In this document: positions 32,800 through 44,040 of the stretch, one piece after another
Layout: every line of letters starts with the position of its first letter
Position numbering within the stretch: the stretch's first letter is position 1
Assembly (NCBI GenBank): GCA_039090855.1
Contig: CM077002.1
Location: 82,588,194 to 82,652,193 of the forward strand
Direction of reading: 5' to 3'
DNA from: Macrothele yani
Taxonomy: Eukaryota; Arthropoda; Arachnida; Araneae; Macrothelidae
Length of the DNA stretch: 64,000 nucleotides
Translations under genes and position numbers: made by a program
Notes under the pieces: generated by a model
Told to the model about the DNA's origin: nothing
The model's database searches: none
What the model saw: only the letters and a program-made list of their open reading frames with translations

Positions 32800-35756
32800 C
32801 AGCCAAGCCCGCTTTTAACGAGGAGCTCGGGACTGGCGAAAATGCTCGCTAAATCTGTTTCAGTGCAAAACCAACCCAATGTGGAAAAATAAGCCTAAAT
32901 GATAATGACAAGGTACATAGTACATGTAGTATGTATTTTCTTGCGTAAAGTCCGCGGACTATCTGTGTTTTTTTGTCTGCGAAACTGTTGGGTGTGGACA
33001 ATCTGGCAATAGTACCGTTTTTTGTTTTTTTTTAATTGTTGCACTCAAATACAGTAACATACATACTGTATCTATGTACCTCAATTTTTTTGCCCACCGC
33101 ACCTTAAAAATTAGCATTTTAAAAACAATAGTTTTGCATTTGTAGACGGAAGCGTACCAGGGCCGAGCTCAGAAGAAAATTAAAACTTCACGGCCTGCAT
33201 CTTTTTTCATACATGTAGAACGGCAGTAGTGAAGTCTGCGAGAGAGGGGGAAATCCCTCTTCGAAGCAGCTGTTGGTCTTTGGCTGTGCAGTGTTTGATT
33301 TGATGATCTACCCCCTGTTTCATACCCTCTCCCATCTCCCCCTACTTGTTTATGTACAAGGCTCTGTCTCTTCCGAGTCACTCTTGTTTATTTGAGTTGG
33401 GGTAATAAAGAAGTAGGTAGTTATACTGTTGGATTCACACACAAGAAAAAGTATGACACCATTTGTAGAGAAAACAAGCAATTGTGCGCAGTTAGGGAAT
33501 TTAAAGTGAACGAAAAAACCTTTGGGATCTGCACAGTTAAAGAAGTCATTTCTTTTAGAACTTCCAGAGGCCGATTATTTGTTTAAAGCTTTTTCAATCT
33601 GTTTGCCGGTAGCCTTCCCCTTCCTACTACCCCCCTTCGAGAATGAGCACGGTGAAACTTTTATCTGTGGAATGAACGTGACTGACGCTTTAACCTCGTT
33701 CTTCTAGGCGATTTACAAATGGGGTCAAGATCGCATCTGGATCCATAAAAAGTCTTTAAAGACATCAGTGACAAATAAAGGTTTTCTATCAGTGAAAAAA
33801 AAAAAAGTCACTGCTTTGGTACAAATGCAATAATTATCTCCCCCCCCCCCGCTTTTTAACGAAGTACGGACTATCTGGTAAATTATTATTTTTTTTCGGA
33901 GGCGCAAATGGTTTTGTTTGGACTCTACGTGTGGCAGACTATATACAGGAAAATACAGTATACAATTGTATACTGTACTATCCATAACGATTGCATATAC
34001 AAATTAAGTAAAATAAGTTTTTTGATTAAAGAGAAACTTACATGAATTCTAAATTACATTAGCAACAAAACCTGAAGTGAATGGAACAGTAGCAGCAAAT
34101 CCACTAATTGGAAACATTTTTGAAGAAACAGTCTATAGTTGTTTGTTTTGTTTTATTGGTGTACTTCTGTTCCCTTAATTTTCTGCGAATAATACTCAGT
34201 GCAGTAAACACCTCGTCATCGCAGTGATCTGTTGCCTCGAAGAAACGTTGGAGGTTTTCTGTACAATCAATGGCTGATGCATATGACGGTGGTTGAGTAC
34301 TTTCTTCTTCACTTTACTGTGCAATTGTTGATGTCTCAATTTCCTCTACAATGTAATCTCCAGAAACGATGCCCGATGTAGCGACAGCATCATCAGCGGT
34401 AACAAAGTCATCAGTTTGAGGGACCATTAAAACGTGTAATGTTCTGTAGTTTTAACCACTCAGAAAGAGGGATATCGTCCATTTTGTCATCACTGCGACT
34501 TGTGTTATCCAACCCTGATTTTCTGAAGCAGTTCTGAATACAAGATTCTGATATTCGTCCCCAAGCAACAGCCAGCATTCTAATTGCATCAAGAATGGAA
34601 ATTTTCACTTCAACCTTTTTTTCCATCCTTTCTAACATCAGTAGGATTAATTCCCGTCTGTAGTGGCATTTAAGGCTTCGAATAACTCCTTGGTCCATTG
34701 GTTGTAGCAAGGCTGTGGAGTTTGGAGGCAAGAAGATAAGCTGAATGTTAGTCAGGTTATGAACATGAGGATGTGCTGGGAAGTTATCTATAACGAGAAT
34801 AATTTTACGATTTTTTATTCGGAATTCTTTGTCCCACTCCCTAAGATAAGCTGTAAAAATGTCCGATGTCATCCATGCTTCGTATTGGACCTGTAAGAAA
34901 GGGGCAGACATTTCACGTTTTTAAAACATCTTGGTTTTGCAGATTTTCCAATCACTAGCAATTTCCTCTTGTCCTTGCCGGACATAATAGCGCACACTAA
35001 CACAGTCAGGTGATTCTTTTGAAGTTTCTCCCCTGTGCACTTCTCACCTTTGAACTTCATTGTTTGATTGGGAGTTAGATTATAATACATACCTGCTTCA
35101 TCCGCATTATAAATGTCATAATCACTGTAGTTCTTCTGAAGATCTGGCCACACTGTTTTCAACCATGATTAAGTTTCTTTTGTATCCACTGATGATGCTT
35201 CCCCACTAATTTTTCCAGAACAGATGTTGTGTCGCATTTTGAAGCGGTGAAGCCACCCATTAGAACAAAAAATTTCGTAACCCAGTTGAACTGCCAATTT
35301 TTCAGCTTGACTTTTCATTATTGGGCCATTTATTGGTAAGCCAGTGTTTCGTTGAACAGTGAACCGTTTTAATAAGGCTTCATCTATGTCAGTTTTCTGG
35401 CATTTCTTCAGTCTTTTGCTAGACGTAACATTGCATTCAAAAGCCTGCAACAATGTTTCCTTATTTTTAAAAAGGGTTGAAACGGTGGAAGATGACAGTC
35501 CATATTTTTTGCATATCACAACATTTTTTTCGCCATTTTCCAACTCCCTAATGATGGGGACTTTATTGTTCATGGATAAAAGGATAAAACTTTTCTCTTA
35601 GACATTTTTTTAACTTCCTATGTGATTCCTGTTTATACAGTAATTAACATCGCACGCAGCACAGAGTAAGAATATACAGTACAAGAAACGCCAGATCTGA
35701 GAAGGTGACACGTGAGAAAAAATTCCAGGAAGTTAACTCTTGTTTCTCCTAAGGCG
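32800..35756 (-). mobile_element. Tigger/pogo transposon, right end lost
   Basis: It starts CAGCCAAGCCCGCTTTTAAC at 32800, after a TA tract (32784-32799), a Tigger-type terminus with ACGAGG just inside. The matching right end is not found. Sequence runs to about 35756 and then into the tail region of an RTE LINE. The 33000-34130 part has no coding sense that I recognise. It contains a C-run and poly-T patches and a 24-bp perfect palindrome at about 33955-33978. Confidence 0.75.
34411..35604 (-). pseudogene. pogo/Tigger transposase, one stop and two frameshifts
   Basis: From ATG at 35604 (MSKRKVLSF) a frameshift leads to the helix-turn-helix (NGEKNVVICKKYGLSSSTVS). The CENP-B-type DNA-binding domain follows (LPINGPIMKSQAEKLAVQLG, SNGWLHRFKMRH). 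A TAA at 35169-35171 interrupts the frame, which then resumes without shift: YNADEAGMYYNLTP (first Asp), GKDKRKLLVIGKSAKPRCFK. A frameshift near 34910 brings in VQYEAWMTSDIF, then ILVIDNFPAHP (second Asp) and NSTALLQPMDQGVIRSLK (third Asp), and the tail DDIPLSEWLKLQN. All three catalytic Asp codons survive. Confidence 0.85.
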
Positions 35757-35818
35757 CGATGATGATATATATATATATCATCATGATGATGATATATATA
35801 TATCATCATCATCATCAT
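35757..35818. repeat. TA/GAT simple-repeat cluster at the RTE tail
   Basis: GATGATATATATATATATCA, TCATGATGATGATATATATA and TCATCATCATCATCATTG follow each other, so GAT-type and ATC-type runs alternate with TA runs and the tract is itself palindromic. The last run is the minus-strand LINE-A tail. The earlier runs look like remnants of another tail in the opposite direction. Confidence 0.8.
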
Positions 35819-38800
35819 TGTCAACCATTATCAATCCACTGCTGGACGAAGGTCTCCCCAAGTTTCCTCCACAACGGTCTGCCTTGTGCCAGTCTCCTCC
35901 ATGTCACCCCTGCATACTTTCGAATTTCATCCACCCATCTTCCATGTGGTCTTCTTCTGGGTCTTTTCCTGTCCCTTGGAATCCAATCTAAAATTTCGGC
36001 TGTCCATCGATGGTCTGTTCTTCTGGCAGTATGTCCAGCCCATTGCCATTTCAGGGATTTAACTCTGATCATGATGTCTTTCACTCTTGTCATTTTTCAG
36101 ATCCACGAGTTCCTCTTCTTATCTCTCCTGGTTACACCAAGTATGCACCTCTCCATGCTACTTTGAGTTGTCTGCAGCCTTTGTATGTCTCTTTTAGTTA
36201 AGGTCCACGTCTCTGCACCATACGTAAGCACTGGAAGGGTGCATTGATCAAACACTTTTCTTTTAAGACATAATGGCATATTGCTCTTGAAAATTATGCT
36301 GTTTCTTCCAAAAGCTCTCCAGGCAAGTTTTGTACGCCGATTAATTTCTTCATCAATGTGACCATCACTTGATATCTGCTGTCCAAGATAAACGTATGTG
36401 TCTGTTATCTCCAGCTTTTCTCCATCAATCGATAAATCTTCATTTCTTGTAAAAGCATTGAACATCACTTTTGTCTTCTGAAAGTTCATTTTTAATCCCA
36501 CTTCTTTACTCTTGTCAGCTAGTTCCTGGATCATACTCTGCAGCTCTGATGGGGTAGTTGCAAAAATGACTATGTCATCAGCAAAACGAAGGTGGGTTAG
36601 ATAATCTCCATTAATCTTTATCACCTTGTTTTCCCAGCTCAGCGACTGAAAAACACCCTCCAATGTGGCATTAAAGAGCTTCGGAGATATGGTGTCACCT
36701 TGTCTCACTCCCTTTCCAATTTTTATGTGTGTTGTATTTTTAAACAGCCTAATCTTTGCACTTGCATTTTCATAGATGTTATTAATAATATTAATGTATG
36801 CATCTTCAATACCGCAGGTTTTCAGAGCCATTGTAACTGCTGATGGTTTCACCGAATCAAAGGCTTTTTCGTAATCGATAAAAGCCATGCACAATGGAAG
36901 TTCATATTCCCTCGCTCTTTCAATTAGTTCTCTCAGCACATGGATATGATCTATTGTGCTGTAGCCACTCCTGAATCCAGCTTGTTCTCTCGGTTGAGCC
37001 ATGTCCAGTGTTACCTTCAAGCGGTGTGAAAGAACTTTAGTGAAGATTTTATAAACTACTGATAGGAGGCTGATAGGTCTGTAGTTTCTGAGATCCTCAA
37101 TGTCACCTTTCTTATGTAGCAGGATCATTGTAGCGGTGTTCCAATCCTCAGGAATCTTTCCTTCATTAAGGCATCGAGTGAAAATTTGGGCGAGTACTGT
37201 TTTGATTTCTCCACTTGCTTCTTGTATGATGTCTACAGTAATTCCATCTTCTCCTGGAGCTTTTCCCCACTTCATGTTCTTGATTGCATGTGCAACTTCT
37301 GCTGGAAGGACTGGAGGAACTCTGGTACTGGTATCTTTCATGATGTCTGGAGTGCATGTATCATCCCTTTCATATAATTTGGAGTAGAAATCTTTCACTC
37401 TTGTCAAAATTTCGCCTCTATTTCTTGTTACAGAACCATCTTCTTTTCTCAGTGCCATAATCTGTTTTCTTCCCTTACTGAGATGTCCCTTTGCTATCTT
37501 TAGGCTTTGGTTGTTTTCAATTGCTTTCCTCACTAGTTCACAGTTGAATTTTCTTACGTCTTCAGTGATACTTTTTCGTACTGTCTTGCATAGCTCTATA
37601 TATTCCACTTTGGAAATCACATCTTCTTTAGTTGTTCTCATCTCTCTTCTTTTTTGCATCAACATTTTCGTTTTTCCTGATAATTTATTTACATGCAACT
37701 TGTTCTTAGACCCAGCTAATTTTGTTGCTGTTTCAATAAGAGCTTTGGTTACTTTTCTGTTAACTTCAGAGATGTCCACTTCTTCCGATGTTAGGCCTTC
37801 TAAAGCAGAGAACCTGTTCTTCAGTTCCAACTTGAAGGTATTATGGTGTTTTTTAAGGTTGATTATGTCAATAGATTTTGTTTGTCTTATGAGCTTGCCA
37901 CGTTCAAGTTTAGTGTTGAGGTGCATCTTACATCTCACCAATCTATGGTCACTACCTGTGTTGAACTTGTTTAGCACACTGCAGTCTTCTATGACGAATT
38001 TTTTGTTACACATAATAAAATCAATTTCACTTGTCGTCCCATTTGGATGTCTCCATGTCCATTTCCTGTGTGGCTTTTTCTTGAAGAAGGAGTTCAAGAT
38101 GAAAAACCCTTCTGCCTCTGCAAACTCAACGAGAGTATTTCCACGCTGGTTTCTGTTGCCGTGACCGAATTTACCTACTGAAGTTTCATTTTGTTGCTGT
38201 TGCCCTATTTTTGCATTGAAATCTCCCATAATTATTTTCAAGTGCTGCTTACCTTTATTATTTAGATGACAAATTTCCTCATAAAATTCTTCAATTATTT
38301 CTTCTTCAGGATGACTTGTGGTGGGTGCATAAGTTTGAATAACCTGAGCCTGGTATCTTCTCGATAGTTGGATAATGAGTCGTGCAGCTCTGTCAGAGGA
38401 ACTTTCAACTTCTACCACTTTATCCTTCAGTTTCTTGTTTATTATAAATCCAACACCACTAGTTCTGCCAGTATCTGTCCCACGATAGTAGAAGAGATGT
38501 CCACTTTTCAGTTCGATGAGATCTTCTCCTTTTCTCCTTACCTCACTTAGCCCCACGATGTCCCACTTGATCCTTTGTAGTTCCTCTTCCAATTCAAGAA
38601 GCCTTGAATCAGAAGATAGGGAGCGTCCATTGTACGTTGCCAAGGTCAGCATCAGATGGCAGCCTAGTCCGGTCCTCCGGGGATTCTTAGCACCCTCTGC
38701 CTTCATGTCGCACTGGCCGCTGCCTTGGCCAGGTACATTCCAGCTGCAGGAGACTGAGGGCCAAGATTTAAGTTGTGGAGTCATTTTGGAGGGGTTTGGC

Positions 38801-38992
38801 CATAACTCACCACGCTGGCCAAGCGGGTTGGTGAGTGTGGGATAGCATTTCCTCTGATCCCGATGGTATAGTTATACCGCTATTGGCGGTCGTCAGAGCC
38901 CCTTTAGTGGGAACAGGATGCACCACGAGAAGGCGGGGTTGACATTTGTCAAGGAGAGGCTGTGATGTTACGCATCACCTGACCTTACATCC
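35806..38992 (-). mobile_element. full-length RTE-like LINE-A
   Basis: This copy is about 3.19 kb with both ends: a GAT-repeat tail (35806-35818) and a 5' leader ending near a TA tract at 38993. Four other copies in the window are pieces of it. TA tracts at both borders suggest insertion into a TA microsatellite, which hides any target duplication. Confidence 0.9.
35821..38784 (-). pseudogene. LINE-A endonuclease/reverse transcriptase, full length with one stop
   Basis: A single frame of 987 codons from ATG 38784 to the stop after WIDNG. The only defect is TGA at 36097-36099 (codon 896), where other copies have CGA (Arg); C-to-T at a CpG explains it. N-terminal endonuclease: LATYNGRSL, VGLSEVRRKG, TYAPTTSH, IMGDFNAKIG, SEIDFIMCNK, NTGSDHRLV. 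Reverse transcriptase: ILLHKKGDIEDLRNYRPISL, AGFRSGYSTIDHIHV, CMAFIDYEKAFDSV, GVRQGDTISPKLFNATLE and the catalytic RFADDIVIFA. The C-terminal domain has YGAETWTLTKRD and WQWAGHTARRTDHRW. It may start upstream of a truer Met. The truncated product would keep both catalytic domains but lose 91 residues. Confidence 0.9.
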
Positions 38993-39025
38993 CATATATA
39001 TATATATATATATACTGTATATACA
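38993..39025. repeat. TA microsatellite between LINE-A and a Tc1 relic
   Basis: An alternating TA run of roughly 22 bases (38993-39014) is followed by CTGTATATACATACATAC. It marks the 5' border of the full-length LINE-A. Confidence 0.85.
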
Positions 39026-39879
39026 TACATACAAAGACATATCTTGTGGGCACGCCCTGGATTCAATGAGGTGGTATTGCCACCCATGAAGTGAGAAAGT
39101 GAGGATTGCCTGTCGCAGAGCATCCACAGTTGTTGGTAGGGGTTGGTGAATTTGAATAAATCTTTCCAATTCATCCCACAAATTCTCAGTGGGGTTGAGT
39201 TTCCAGCAGTTGAGGGGGGCATTTGAATGCTTCTGGGGCCAATGAATCACTACTATAAAAGTATGCAATGTGGTGTGGTCCTGTTGAAAGTTGGCATCAT
39301 GGTGTGGAAAGAGAATTGTTACAAATGGGTGTAGATGGTCTGCAAGGCCATTCACATACCTTGAGCCGATGGTAGAGGTATCGACAGGTATGAGGGGCCC
39401 CAAGGAAGCCCATGTAAATGCACTCCAAATTATTACATTGCCTCCACCTGACTGTATGATCCCAACTTGGCAAGCTGGGTCCATCTCTTTATGTCATTTA
39501 CACCACACCTGCACCCTCCCATCAGCTTAATAGAGTTGAAACCGTGATTCACTAGACCAGGTGATGTGTTTCATTCCTCCTCACTCCAGTTATGAAAGAC
39601 CTTTGCAATCTGCATCCTAATCATTGGGTGCCTTGCAGTTAACAAGGTTACAAAATGTGGAGGTCGACTGCCATATCTTATTTTTTCCATGGTACGAAGG
39701 ATAGTCTTGTGGACACACCCTTATTGAATTCTGATGTTATCTTCTCTACGATAGCCTTGTGATTCCATGTAATAATGCAGAACAGTCTGCACTCACCTTG
39801 AGAATCAATTGCACATTTGTAGCCATATTTCCCCTGTTGGTCGGAAGTTTTGCTATATTTCATGTAGCCTTGGAATGTA
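39020..39879 (-). pseudogene. Tc1-like transposase, family E, C-terminal two thirds
   Basis: Minus strand: TLLTARHPMIRMQIAKVFHN, GLVNHGFNSIKLMGG, DPACQVGIIQSGGGNVIIWS, ASLGPLIPVDTSTIGSRYV and ADHLHPFVTILFPHHDANFQ. QQDHTTLHTF holds the second Asp, where the usual QQDNATPH is altered. Then PLNCWKLNPTENLWDELERF, where the SPDLNPIE third position reads WKLNPTE, and the tail HLIESRACPQD. The remaining N-terminal part lies beyond a mariner inserted at 39880-41167. Confidence 0.8.
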
Positions 39880-41167
39880 TTGGGTTGTCGGAAAAGTCAT
39901 GACGTATTTTAGCCATGTTTTGCAAAGGTCATTTATCGATAGAAAGAACAAAGATCAATCGGTGATATAATGCCTGTTTTGTTCGATAACCTTTTGCCAT
40001 CTTTTAGTGAGCTGCAGAATGCCTCGTTCATAGAAGGACCTGTCTTTTGTGGTGAAAAACTGTGCAAGGTGCTGATTTACAGCCTCATCTGAATTGAACA
40101 TTATACCACGCAAGGACTGTTGAAGAGAGAAAAACAAGTGGAAGTCTGATGGCGCAAGGTCAGGCGAGTATGCTGGGTGTGGCAACATATCCCACCCAAG
40201 CTCCAATAATTTTTGGCAGGTGATCAAACTTGTGTGTGGTCTCACGTTGTCGTGATGGAATACAACACCTTTATGATGAACGAGCTCTGGACGTTTCTGG
40301 ATAATGAATTTGTTCAAACTGTCCAATTTCCGACAGTACACACTCGAATTGATTGTTTGGTTCCGTGGTAGGAGCTCAAAAACATGACACCTTTAAAATC
40401 CCACCATACTGAGACCAGAACCTTCCGCTGATGAATGTCTGCTTTGGACGTCGTTTGAGGCGAAGCAGCACGTCAGGACCAAGACTGTTTGCACAACACA
40501 TTGTTGTACACAATCCACTTTTCATCACCAGTTATCAGTCGCTTCAAAAAAAGATCGTTTTCCTCACGTTTAATGAGCATATCACAGGTGTTCATACGCA
40601 CCATCAATTAAGCTTCTTTAAGTTTATGAGGAACCCACACATCGAGCTTGCTTATGTATCCGAGCTTCTTCAGATGGTCATGAATGCTTGAATGATGGAT
40701 GTGCAATGTGTCTGCAATCTCTCGTGTTGTGTAACGTTGGTTTGACTCGATCAATGCCTTGATTTGGTCGTCATCAACCTCAGTTGGCCTCCCGGACCAA
40801 GGAGCATCATTGAGGTCAAAATCACCAGCATGGAATTTTCCGAACCACCGCTGGCACTGACGTTCTGGTAGAGCATTATCACCGTACACTTTACGCAACT
40901 TTTGAAAAGCTTGACGCGCGTTCTTCCCTTTACGGAAGTAAAACAGTAAAATATGGCGAAAATGCACAGTTTGGTCTTCCATCTTCAACTTGATGTCAAA
41001 TCTCCGCAAATCAACCAAATTGCTCACTATTCCTTTTAGACTGCAGCTAGAACTGGCAGCTGTCGAATGCCATAGCGATAACAGAGCTGCGCAAGCCTCT
41101 TGTACTTCCAAAACCACCCAACCGCCATCGGGTGCCAAAATACGTCATAACTTTTTCGATAACCCAA
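39880..41167 (-). mobile_element. mariner element (DD34D) inserted in Tc1 family E
   Basis: The outer ends, read inward on each side, are TTGGGTTGTCGGAAAAGTCA (left) and TTGGGTTATCGAAAAAGTTA (right), then TGACGTATTTT on both. TA flanks both sides (39878-39879 and 41168-41169). Length is 1288 bp, as expected for mariner. It splits the Tc1 relic between its N-terminal fragment (41170-41360) and the rest. Confidence 0.92.
39955..40982 (-). pseudogene. mariner transposase, frameshifted
   Basis: ATG 40982 opens MEDQTVHFRHILLFYFRKGK, then ERQCQRWFGKFHAGDFDL and APWSGRPTEVDDDQ. A second helix-turn-helix reads RYTTREIADTLHIHHSSIHD, followed by VPHKLKE and a stop at 40608. After a shift come LITGDEKWIVYNN (first Asp, about 40500-40530), FHHDNVRPHTS (second Asp) and HPAYSPDLAPSDFHLF, whose final Asp lies 34 residues after the second: the DD34D signature of mariner. 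The natural end is NRHYITD. The 343-codon length is normal. Frameshifts lie between 40340 and 40610. Confidence 0.88.
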
Positions 41168-41169
41168 TA

Positions 41170-41360
41170 TGTGTGATGGTGTGACATGGAAATCCCAACA
41201 GTTCTGCAGTTTTCACGATTGAACAATGGGCCTTCCTTGCAGCTACTATGTGGCCAATGCAAACTCACTAATTTGTTGCCTTTACCCAGGACTGCTTTTC
41301 CATGACTGGTTTCCAATGCATATAGATCTGCTTTATTTATAGACATTGACAATTTCAGCG
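41170..41360 (-). pseudogene. Tc1 family E N-terminal fragment
   Basis: The minus strand reads GKGNKLVSLHWPHSSCKEGP then LFNRENCRTVGISMSHHHT, resembling the Tc1 start MGKG..LS..ERGQIVAL.KEGLSNREIARRVGRS in a frameshifted state. It lies just beyond the mariner and in the same orientation as the C-terminal part, so it is inferred to be the separated 5' end of the same copy. Confidence 0.5.
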
Positions 41361-41578
41361 TTCCACGTGACTAAACATGATCTTTCTACTTTGGATATTG
41401 TTATCGGAGTGTACATAATAATTTGTCCATTCAGTGTTTACATATGGAATGTTTAAAAAATGTTATATATAAAATGATGGTAATGACAAAAGCAATATTA
41501 AAAGAAATAATCCGATTTAGTAAAAAGTAAACTATTAGGTTAAAAAATTGCATTATCCATTATGATTTGTTTTTTCAG

Positions 41579-41678
41579 TTCAAGGAAAATCAAAAGAAAA
41601 ACAAGCAAATTAGGTGTCAAAGCAAATGGTGTCAAGGTCAAACGACCATTCAGGCAGACTCGGGGAGTTAATGAAGAG
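41579..41678 (+). CDS. putative internal exon 2 of the unidentified host gene
   Basis: ATGATTTGTTTTTTCAG precedes 100 bases that are open in the frame needed after the exon at 10707: one base completes the split codon, then 33 codons follow to GAAGAG/GTAACT. It ends on a codon boundary. The translation is strongly basic and low in hydrophobics (RKIKRKTSKLGVKANGVKVK, RPFRQTRGVNEE), a possible nuclear-localisation or nucleic-acid-binding segment, though this is inference. One other frame has a TAA near the end. No transposon match was seen. If real, the upstream intron is ~30.9 kb. Confidence 0.55.
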
Positions 41679-42530
41679 GTAACTGGTAGAAAATCTATTA
41701 TGCATGGAAAAATTCTTTAGACTCTTAAAGCTGTTTTTGTTTTTCAGTTCATAGGATATCTATAATTGCTATGTATGGTTCAAATCATTCAACACTTTTT
41801 GATAAAATATAAAATGACCCGCCCTCAGTTTGTAAATTGTTGCTTCTACAAAGATCAGTTATTATACTTATTTTTCTGCTTGGAAGCATTTTTCAGTTAA
41901 AATTAAGTCATCATAACTAGCCACTACTGTTGTTTGTTGGTGAGCCAAAATGAAAACTGGAGAAGGGTTGGATTAGTATATGTGTATCATAGATCAGTTC
42001 GCTCTAGTTTGCCCAAGCACATGTGAAGCTCAAATGTTGACAAGGCAAGCAAGAATAGTGGCTCATTTCAATTTGTGTGCCTGGTTTAAACTCACATGTG
42101 TTCCTGCATTTTCAACATTATGACCCACAAACCAGAAAAAAACAAAAAAAAAAAAACCAAAAAAAAAACAAATTATGAACAAAATATGAACAAAATGACC
42201 TTGGAAGCAAGAATGTAACTGTAAATCAAAAAGTATTAAAACTGAAAAATAACTTGCTTAAGTTACATAAATAATATATTCAGGGAGCTTTCAACTGCTA
42301 ATTTCTGTTTTTGTTTTGTTTTGGTTTTTTCAACTTAGAAATGATGGGTGATGGCAAGTGGTTGTGATACCCATATTGTCAAATTTATCATTTTATTTTT
42401 GAACACTGATTTCCAGATAGTAGAATACAAAATGACTCAAAATTACTGTTCTTTGTAGAAAGAAAAATATCTAATGAAGTGCAAAACATTTGTCAGTCAT
42501 TTCCTTCATTGTCCTGACACCACAACAGTT
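41679..42530. other. intron-like stretch without recognised elements
   Basis: AT-rich with A-rich runs (42137-42172) and no coding sense or terminal repeats that I recognise. Confidence 0.45.
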
Positions 42531-43137
42531 TGCAATGTTTTTAAGGTTGGCATCCATTGTTTGAGAAACTCAAGTGGCTTCTTGATGTGCTGGATGAATG
42601 GCCACATTGTACGGAGTGCAGCAGCTTCATGATTATCCAGGATAGGTCGTTATCCTTTCTTCCGTTTTATTTCTTTGAAGACCTTAAAAAGAAGGCAATT
42701 AAATAGATAGATAGGAGTGCAAAAGAATCAAAACTCAAAGGGAGTCATGGATGGTTTGAGAGTTTTGGAAGTGCACCCACCTTCTTAGCCTTAGGCTACA
42801 CTATGAGGCTGCAAAAATCTTCCCTGATGAGGGACTTCAAAAGATTGTCATCAAAGGATGCTCCTCACCAAAACAAATCTTCATCGTTGATGAGACGAGT
42901 CTCTTTTGGAAATGAATGTCCTCATGTACTTACACTTCACAGGTTTAAAAAATGTCTCAGGTCATAAGGCAAAAGACAAAGGATCATTGTATTCTGTTAC
43001 TTGACAGAAACACTAGAGGTGATAAACTTAATCTGTTGCTAGTGTATTATTCCTAAAATATGAGAGCTTTAAAAGACTTGAATAAGAATACACTTCTCAA
43101 TTTGTTTGGCTTGCTAACTGAAAAATTTAGATTATGA
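42530..43137 (+). pseudogene. Tigger (TIGD1-like) transposase relic
   Basis: Plus-strand reading through several frames: SHGWFESFG (about 42740), FPDEGLQKIVIKGCSSPKQI, FIVDETSLFWK with the first catalytic Asp (42880-42915), then the QVIRQKTKDHCILLL and GDKLNLLLVYYS blocks. The order matches FN.DETGLFWK...GHKA.KDR.T.L...N..GD..LKPLLVY of TIGD1-like proteins, a different lineage from the Tigger at 32800. The rest of the core and the ends are absent. Confidence 0.65.
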
Positions 43138-43319
43138 AGGAAATTTCTGCAGACTACATCAGCTATTGTATTTTCTCTTTTTATGGTGAAGTATTTCAGC
43201 CATGTATAATCTCGCCAACAAATCACTTTTGGGTATTGATAATGATGGGCGGTGGGGAAGGACTTGGTTATTTTTGCCAAGGAATGTTCTCAGTTATGGC
43301 AATGATATCCAAGTTGCTG

Positions 43320-44040
43320 TAAGATTGGTATATGGAATATTAGAGGAATGAATGGAAAGATGGCTAAAAAACTGAATAAGTACAAATTGGATTTCCTGTG
43401 TGTAAGTGAAACTAAAAGGAAAAGAATCAGGACAGAAGAGGAGACTGGATTGGTGAATATGTAGTCTGCAGTATTGGATGATGAAAGAGAACAAGCTAAT
43501 GTAGGTGTAATCTGGAAGTGAACCCTGATTCAGGTTAATCTGAAGAAAAACCTGATTTTTCACTATAGATTCATAAGTAAGAGAATTTTGTGGGTGCATT
43601 TGAAAGGGAAGCTTTAGGGAATATAAATTGTAGTAATGTATGCTGCTTGTAATTCTGAACCACCTGATAAGAAAGATGGTTTCTGGAATAAGGTAAAAGT
43701 TATTTTGAACTGGATTTGTTGAAAAGAGAAAGTTATTCTAGAAGGGGATTTTTCAGTACTATAGTAGGTGTTTAGAATGAGATATCTGACAACATTCTGG
43801 TTAAGGTTAATAATCCCAGTCTGAATGATATTGGTGAAAAGTTAAATGAAGTTTGCATTGAGAATGGGTTGTGTGTACTTCATACATTTTTTTCAACCAC
43901 AAGTATATATACACATATACGTTGGATAATCATACCCTGGAAGAGAAAAGTGTAACGGATTTTGTTGTTTATGATCAATGTCTGAAACATAAACGTAACT
44001 ACACAAAGCTTATTTCTTTTAAATATTGATTTTACATTTT
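43320..44040 (+). pseudogene. LINE-B endonuclease fragment (5' end)
   Basis: Plus strand: WNIRGMNGKMAKKLNKYKLD, FLCVSETKRKRIRTEEE, then IVVMYAACNSEPPDKKDGFW and EKVILEGDFS, with stops and shifts between. This is the apurinic-like endonuclease N-terminus (WNIRG, VSETKRKG, GDFN). It supplies the first ~90 codons missing from the longer LINE-B copy at 46799-49600. NHKYIH- and DQCLKH-like pieces continue to 43990. Reverse transcriptase is absent. Confidence 0.75.

Noticed and set aside
33169..33707. Small open frames in the Tigger 3' part
   Set aside because: No domain, no splice-compatible context, and they lie within the noncoding part of the Tigger element.
37100..38845. Long plus-strand frames across the full-length LINE-A
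   Set aside because: They are antisense shadows of the LINE-A protein, reappearing at the same relative positions in every copy (24502, 27034, 50220).
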